A stretch of DNA of 64,000 nt from Solanum dulcamara (Eukaryota; Streptophyta; Magnoliopsida; Solanales; Solanaceae), in assembly GCF_947179165.1 (NCBI RefSeq), contig NC_077246.1, forward strand, positions 72,016,421 to 72,080,420, read 5' to 3'. The notes under the pieces were generated by a model, which saw nothing but the letters and a program-made list of their open reading frames with translations, was not told the origin of the DNA and searched no databases. Position numbers and translations under genes: made by a program. Below are positions 60,606 through 64,000 of this stretch, piece after piece. Position 1 is the first letter of the stretch; each line of letters begins with the position of its first letter.

Positions 60606-60953
60606 TATGTGATCTATTCAATATTTGTATAGAATAAATCCTTTGAGTTAAACATGGGAGCAGATGTACCACACAAATAATTAGATTATGCAATTTTTTG
60701 GTGTTGATTATCTAGGTCCATTGTTACTGCTGATCTGTGCTGAATTGGATTACATTGTTGATATAAAACTTACATTGTCACTGATGCTGTCCATTTTAGC
60801 AATCATCTGTGTTTTGAGTATTTATTTTGAACTAACAATTTTCTGGTTGAGCTATTTATGTGACATTCAAACTTACTAACAAATACTTATAACTATTTTA
60901 TCCTTTTCTACAGACTGTTCTTTTTGCTGCCGGTTTATTGGTCTGAATACTTC

Positions 60954-63900
60954 ATGGCTTCCTTGGATATGACTCTTGATGATATGATAAAAAGTAGGAG
61001 AAATAGTGAGAAAGGAGGTAGGGGACAGGGCAGGGCCCGGCGTGGAAGAGGGCAAGGAGGATCAGTTAGAGGTGGAAGAACAACAGGAGCTCCTCGTAAA
61101 GGGGCACTTGGTGTAAATGCTCGGCCATCTGCCAACAGAATTGCCAAGGCAAGCTCAAAACTGTCGGAGTCTTTTGCATTTCCTTGACCATTTGATATGC
61201 TTTAGAAATGAAACTGAAGGTTCTCCATATATTTTCTTTAGAATTGACATACAAGAGATACTGATATGTTTGGCTCCAAGGAGAAAGTATATATTCAGCC
61301 ATTATAAGCTGTTGAAATGGTAGTGCAAGTATCGATGATCCTCGAACTTCTTCCATTTGAATGGGGTTTTTCCGAGGAATTTGCAATGGATTTTGGTAAA
61401 ATGGAATATTCAGGTGGCCCTGTTCTGGCATACATGGCTTCTTTGTAGCATGTTGCTAGAGGTGCTTCAATAACTGGAAAAATTAAAGAGCTTTCACCAT
61501 TTAATTTCCATAACATCTAGAGGGTTGTATTTTGTTAACCATCTCTTGTCCTCACTATCTAATAGCAATTGCTCTAGTTTCTCACCACTGGTCTAAAAGG
61601 GAGTTTGCAATTGTCCTGATGGATCCTACTGCAATATGTGGAATTGCTACAGTATCGAGATCTTCTGTTACTATCTAGTTCATGGCCTTTTCGCAAAAGT
61701 GGCTTCCTTCACTGAACATCAAAAGTGGAGCTCTCACCTTTTGTTTAAGGACGTGTTGATGTGCAGTTGGTCAAATACTCCATTCCACCAACACTTTTTC
61801 TGCATACTTCATTCCCCTTTCTCTATTAGGTTACATTGTATTTTGAGCAATTCGACGTAAGAAACTCTTCCTAATTCAATGGGAAACTGATGATATCTGA
61901 TTTAATCTTGAAGAATGGTTATTTGTCTTATTTTTGGTAGTATGCTGACTTTTAACTTTCCACCTGGATATCTTTTGGGCATTCTTGCTTCAGTCTTTCC
62001 GCAGAACCAAGAATTTACCATGGCAGAATGGCTTGCTTGAAGATAGTCTTAGAGCTGCAGGGGTATCATCAGGATTAGAGAGTGGCACTAAGGTGTATGT
62101 TTCCAACTTAGATGTTGGAGTAACAAATTCAGATATAAGGGTATACCTTGAGCATGTCTTTCACATATATACTTTTTTCAGTAGATATCTTTCAAGATCT
62201 GTTAAAAAGGACTCTCTACACAGGAACTCTTCTCTGAGATGGGTGAACTGATACGATATGCTATCCATTTCGACAAAAATGGTCGTCCAAGTGTAAGTTG
62301 ATCTTCGCCAATTGATATCAGAGTTCTGCATTTACCATAAACTCGTGCTACTTGATCATCACATGCACAAGTTCATCTGTCAGTGATAAATAAGCTGCAC
62401 TAGTTTCAAACTAATTACATGTCAGTATGGGCTTATGGATCCACAAAAAAGGTTACTCCAAATGATTGGAGTCACAGAATGTTAGGGGGAAGAGAGAAAG
62501 AAAGAATTATGAGTTGGTTGAAGTTTGACGTGGTTAGAAATGCAATTTCTGATTTTTTATTATTAGAAGTTCAGTTAAAGGGGGAAACAGCCTTACAAGA
62601 CTTGAGAAATATAGGAGTCATCCTAAATAAAATATTATCTTGTAATCTGTCATACATAGTTGCATCAATAAATTTCTGCATATGAATAAACCAGAAGTTT
62701 TGCGTAACCCGTATCCTCTATTATCTCAATTTGTCCACTTAAGGATGGCCCTCATTGTTTTCGGTAAGTCAAAGTAATACATGAGATCCACATCTGGAAG
62801 CTGCTTTCAACTTGCAACATTTCCCCTTACTTTCTAAATAAGAGCCTTACTCATGTTGAGCTCTTGGAGTAACTGGTAAAGTTGCTGCCATGTGACCAGG
62901 AGGTCACGGGTTCAAGCCTGGAAACAGCCTCTGGCAGAAATGCAAGGTAAGGCTGCGTACAATAGACCCTTGTGGTCGGGCCCTTCCCCGGACCCTGCGC
63001 ATAGCGGGAGCTTTAGTGCACCGGGCTGCCCCCACTCATGTTGAGCTCTTATCTTGGTATAATTGTGTTGGGTCAAAGCATTGCATCATATCTTCTATTT
63101 GATTTGAGATATCATTTTGTTTGAAGTTGCAAGGTAGTTAAGGTAGAATCAGTTGTGCAAGGAACTTGCATACCCCCCCCCCTCCCCTCCCCCTCCCTCC
63201 CCCCCAAAAAAATACATAATAGGATTGTGGAAGGTATAAGGAGTAGTGATACTTAATTACTTGGTTCGACACTGTTTTTCTGCGTCTTTTGTCCTTGTAT
63301 TGGCTGGTCAGTTATTGTTTCTTTTGGATTAAATACTCCAGTTGTTCTTGTAGTATGCTTATATAGTTTTGAGTTACTATTGCTGATCACTTATAGGGCT
63401 CAGCGGAGGTGGTTTTCGCTAGAAGGAGTGATGCATATCAAGCACTTAAAAGATACAACAATGTTCAGTTGGATGGGAAGCCAATGAAGATAGAAATTGT
63501 CGCTCCCAAGCCGGACATTTCTTTATCAGCCCGTGTAGATGTTGGACGAGCAAATGGAAGGACAGTTGTCATGGTGTACGTAATATTAATTTTGTTCTCT
63601 CTTTGTACCTCTGTTAGTTTGTATCAGCATCAGCTTTGTCTGAAAGACTGATGCAGTATGGACTACCAAAGAATATTTTGCACTTGGTATTGTGTTCTCG
63701 CCAAATAACAAGTGCTGCAGATAATGTTGTTTTAGCCTCTTATTAGCTTTGACAAACTTTTTAGTTTTTAGAAAAATTGATGTTGGAGTCATTTGCTTTT
63801 TTGTAGTAAAATTTTTAGCAGGATGTGGTAGTTTTGATTGGGGTCGTCTTATAGGAATATTGTTCTCCAAAGTATGTGCTGCTATTGGTGAATTTTTCAA

Positions 63901-63995
63901 TATAATTTTGGAAGTTAAAAGTGAACCTATGTCTTGTGTAGGCCGGGCTCAGCTCGTGGAAGAGGTGCTGCATCTGCTGCTAATCGTGGTTCAAG
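60954..63995 (+). CDS. ALY/REF (THO4-type) mRNA-export adaptor, 3' part outside the window
   Basis: ALY/REF proteins bind spliced mRNA with the TREX complex in the nucleus and hand it to the export receptor. Coding exons are 60954-61148, 61994-62140, 62224-62292, 63397-63575 and 63942-63995, continuing past 64,000. The N-terminus has the UAP56-binding motif LDMTLDDMI (residues 4-12), then an RG-rich region. The RRM starts near residue 90 (KVYVSNLDVGVTNSDIR, ELFSEMGELIRYAIHFDKNG, GSAEVVFARRSDAY, VQLDGKPMKIEIV). A second RG-rich region begins in the last visible exon. The first coding intron has a GC donor (AAG|GCAAGC). The exon ending 63,575 uses GTACGT, the only donor keeping frame. It resembles the ALY3/ALY4 type most. 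Confidence 0.9.
62866..63033 (+). mobile_element. Au-type SINE, copy 2, in an ALY intron
   Basis: It shares all diagnostic blocks with the copy at 29.3 kb and is closer to the family consensus. The 17-bp duplication ACTCATGTTGAGCTCTT flanks it exactly (62849-62865 and 63034-63050). Confidence 0.95.
63173..63205. repeat. C-tract (G-quadruplex-forming on the minus strand)
   Basis: Five C runs of 3 to 10 bases are separated by single T residues, followed by seven A. It lies in the ALY intron before the exon at 63,397. Confidence 0.85.
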
Positions 63996-64000
63996 GTGAG

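Noticed and set aside
61066..61516. Minus-strand frames of 121 and 73 codons in ALY
   Set aside because: One lies opposite the ALY exon and both extend into its intron; no recognisable protein features.

Overview
This is a plant nuclear window, almost certainly from a Solanaceae species. The evidence is AT-rich introns with GT/GC-AG borders, tRNA-derived SINEs of the Au type, RTE LINE tails ending in TTG repeats, Tork/Tnt1-like Ty1-copia elements, and proteins that read as ordinary dicot homologues. No CRISPR, operon or phage-like structure is present, and I found no complete tRNA or rRNA gene.

Layout. (1) 0.4-12.1 kb, minus strand: a complete 15-exon rhamnogalacturonate lyase gene. Its exons total 2,058 nt, an exact multiple of three. 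Its introns hold a solo LTR, an RTE fragment, foldback and Stowaway MITEs, and a possible organelle-DNA insert. (2) 12-17.3 kb: gene-poor DNA with a SINE, a 3' RTE LINE copy with a perfect target-site duplication (TSD), and MITEs. (3) 17.3-24 kb: a copy of the leader and first splice donor of the ALY/REF gene found at 59 kb, then a 2.8 kb segment bounded by inverted arms of about 140 bp that holds LysM and LINE fragments, then a decayed L1-type LINE with its own TSD. (4) 24.7-25.9 kb: two small genes, mitochondrial ribosomal protein mS33 (+) and a Gly/Cys-rich membrane protein (-). (5) 26-32.4 kb: a 5'-truncated copia, an Au SINE and tandem duplications. (6) 32.5-56.3 kb: exons of a broken plant gene of unknown function (Arabidopsis AT4G24610/AT5G65440-like). 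One copia lies in an intron and another in a coding exon, and the exonic copia is itself split by an hAT transposon with an intact transposase. (7) 56.3-57.3 kb: a non-autonomous hAT element and an intronless eL43 (RPL37a) copy with an internal deletion. (8) 59.3-64 kb: the 5' part of an ALY/REF (THO4) mRNA-export adaptor gene that runs off the end of the window.

The intact host genes are unrelated housekeeping or cell-wall genes (RGL, mS33, ALY, the small membrane protein). Most of the remaining sequence is transposable elements at different stages of decay, and exact TSDs let many insertions be ordered in time. The most notable points are the three-level nest (hAT in copia in exon), a potentially autonomous hAT, GC-AG introns in both large intact genes, and the duplicated ALY leader.
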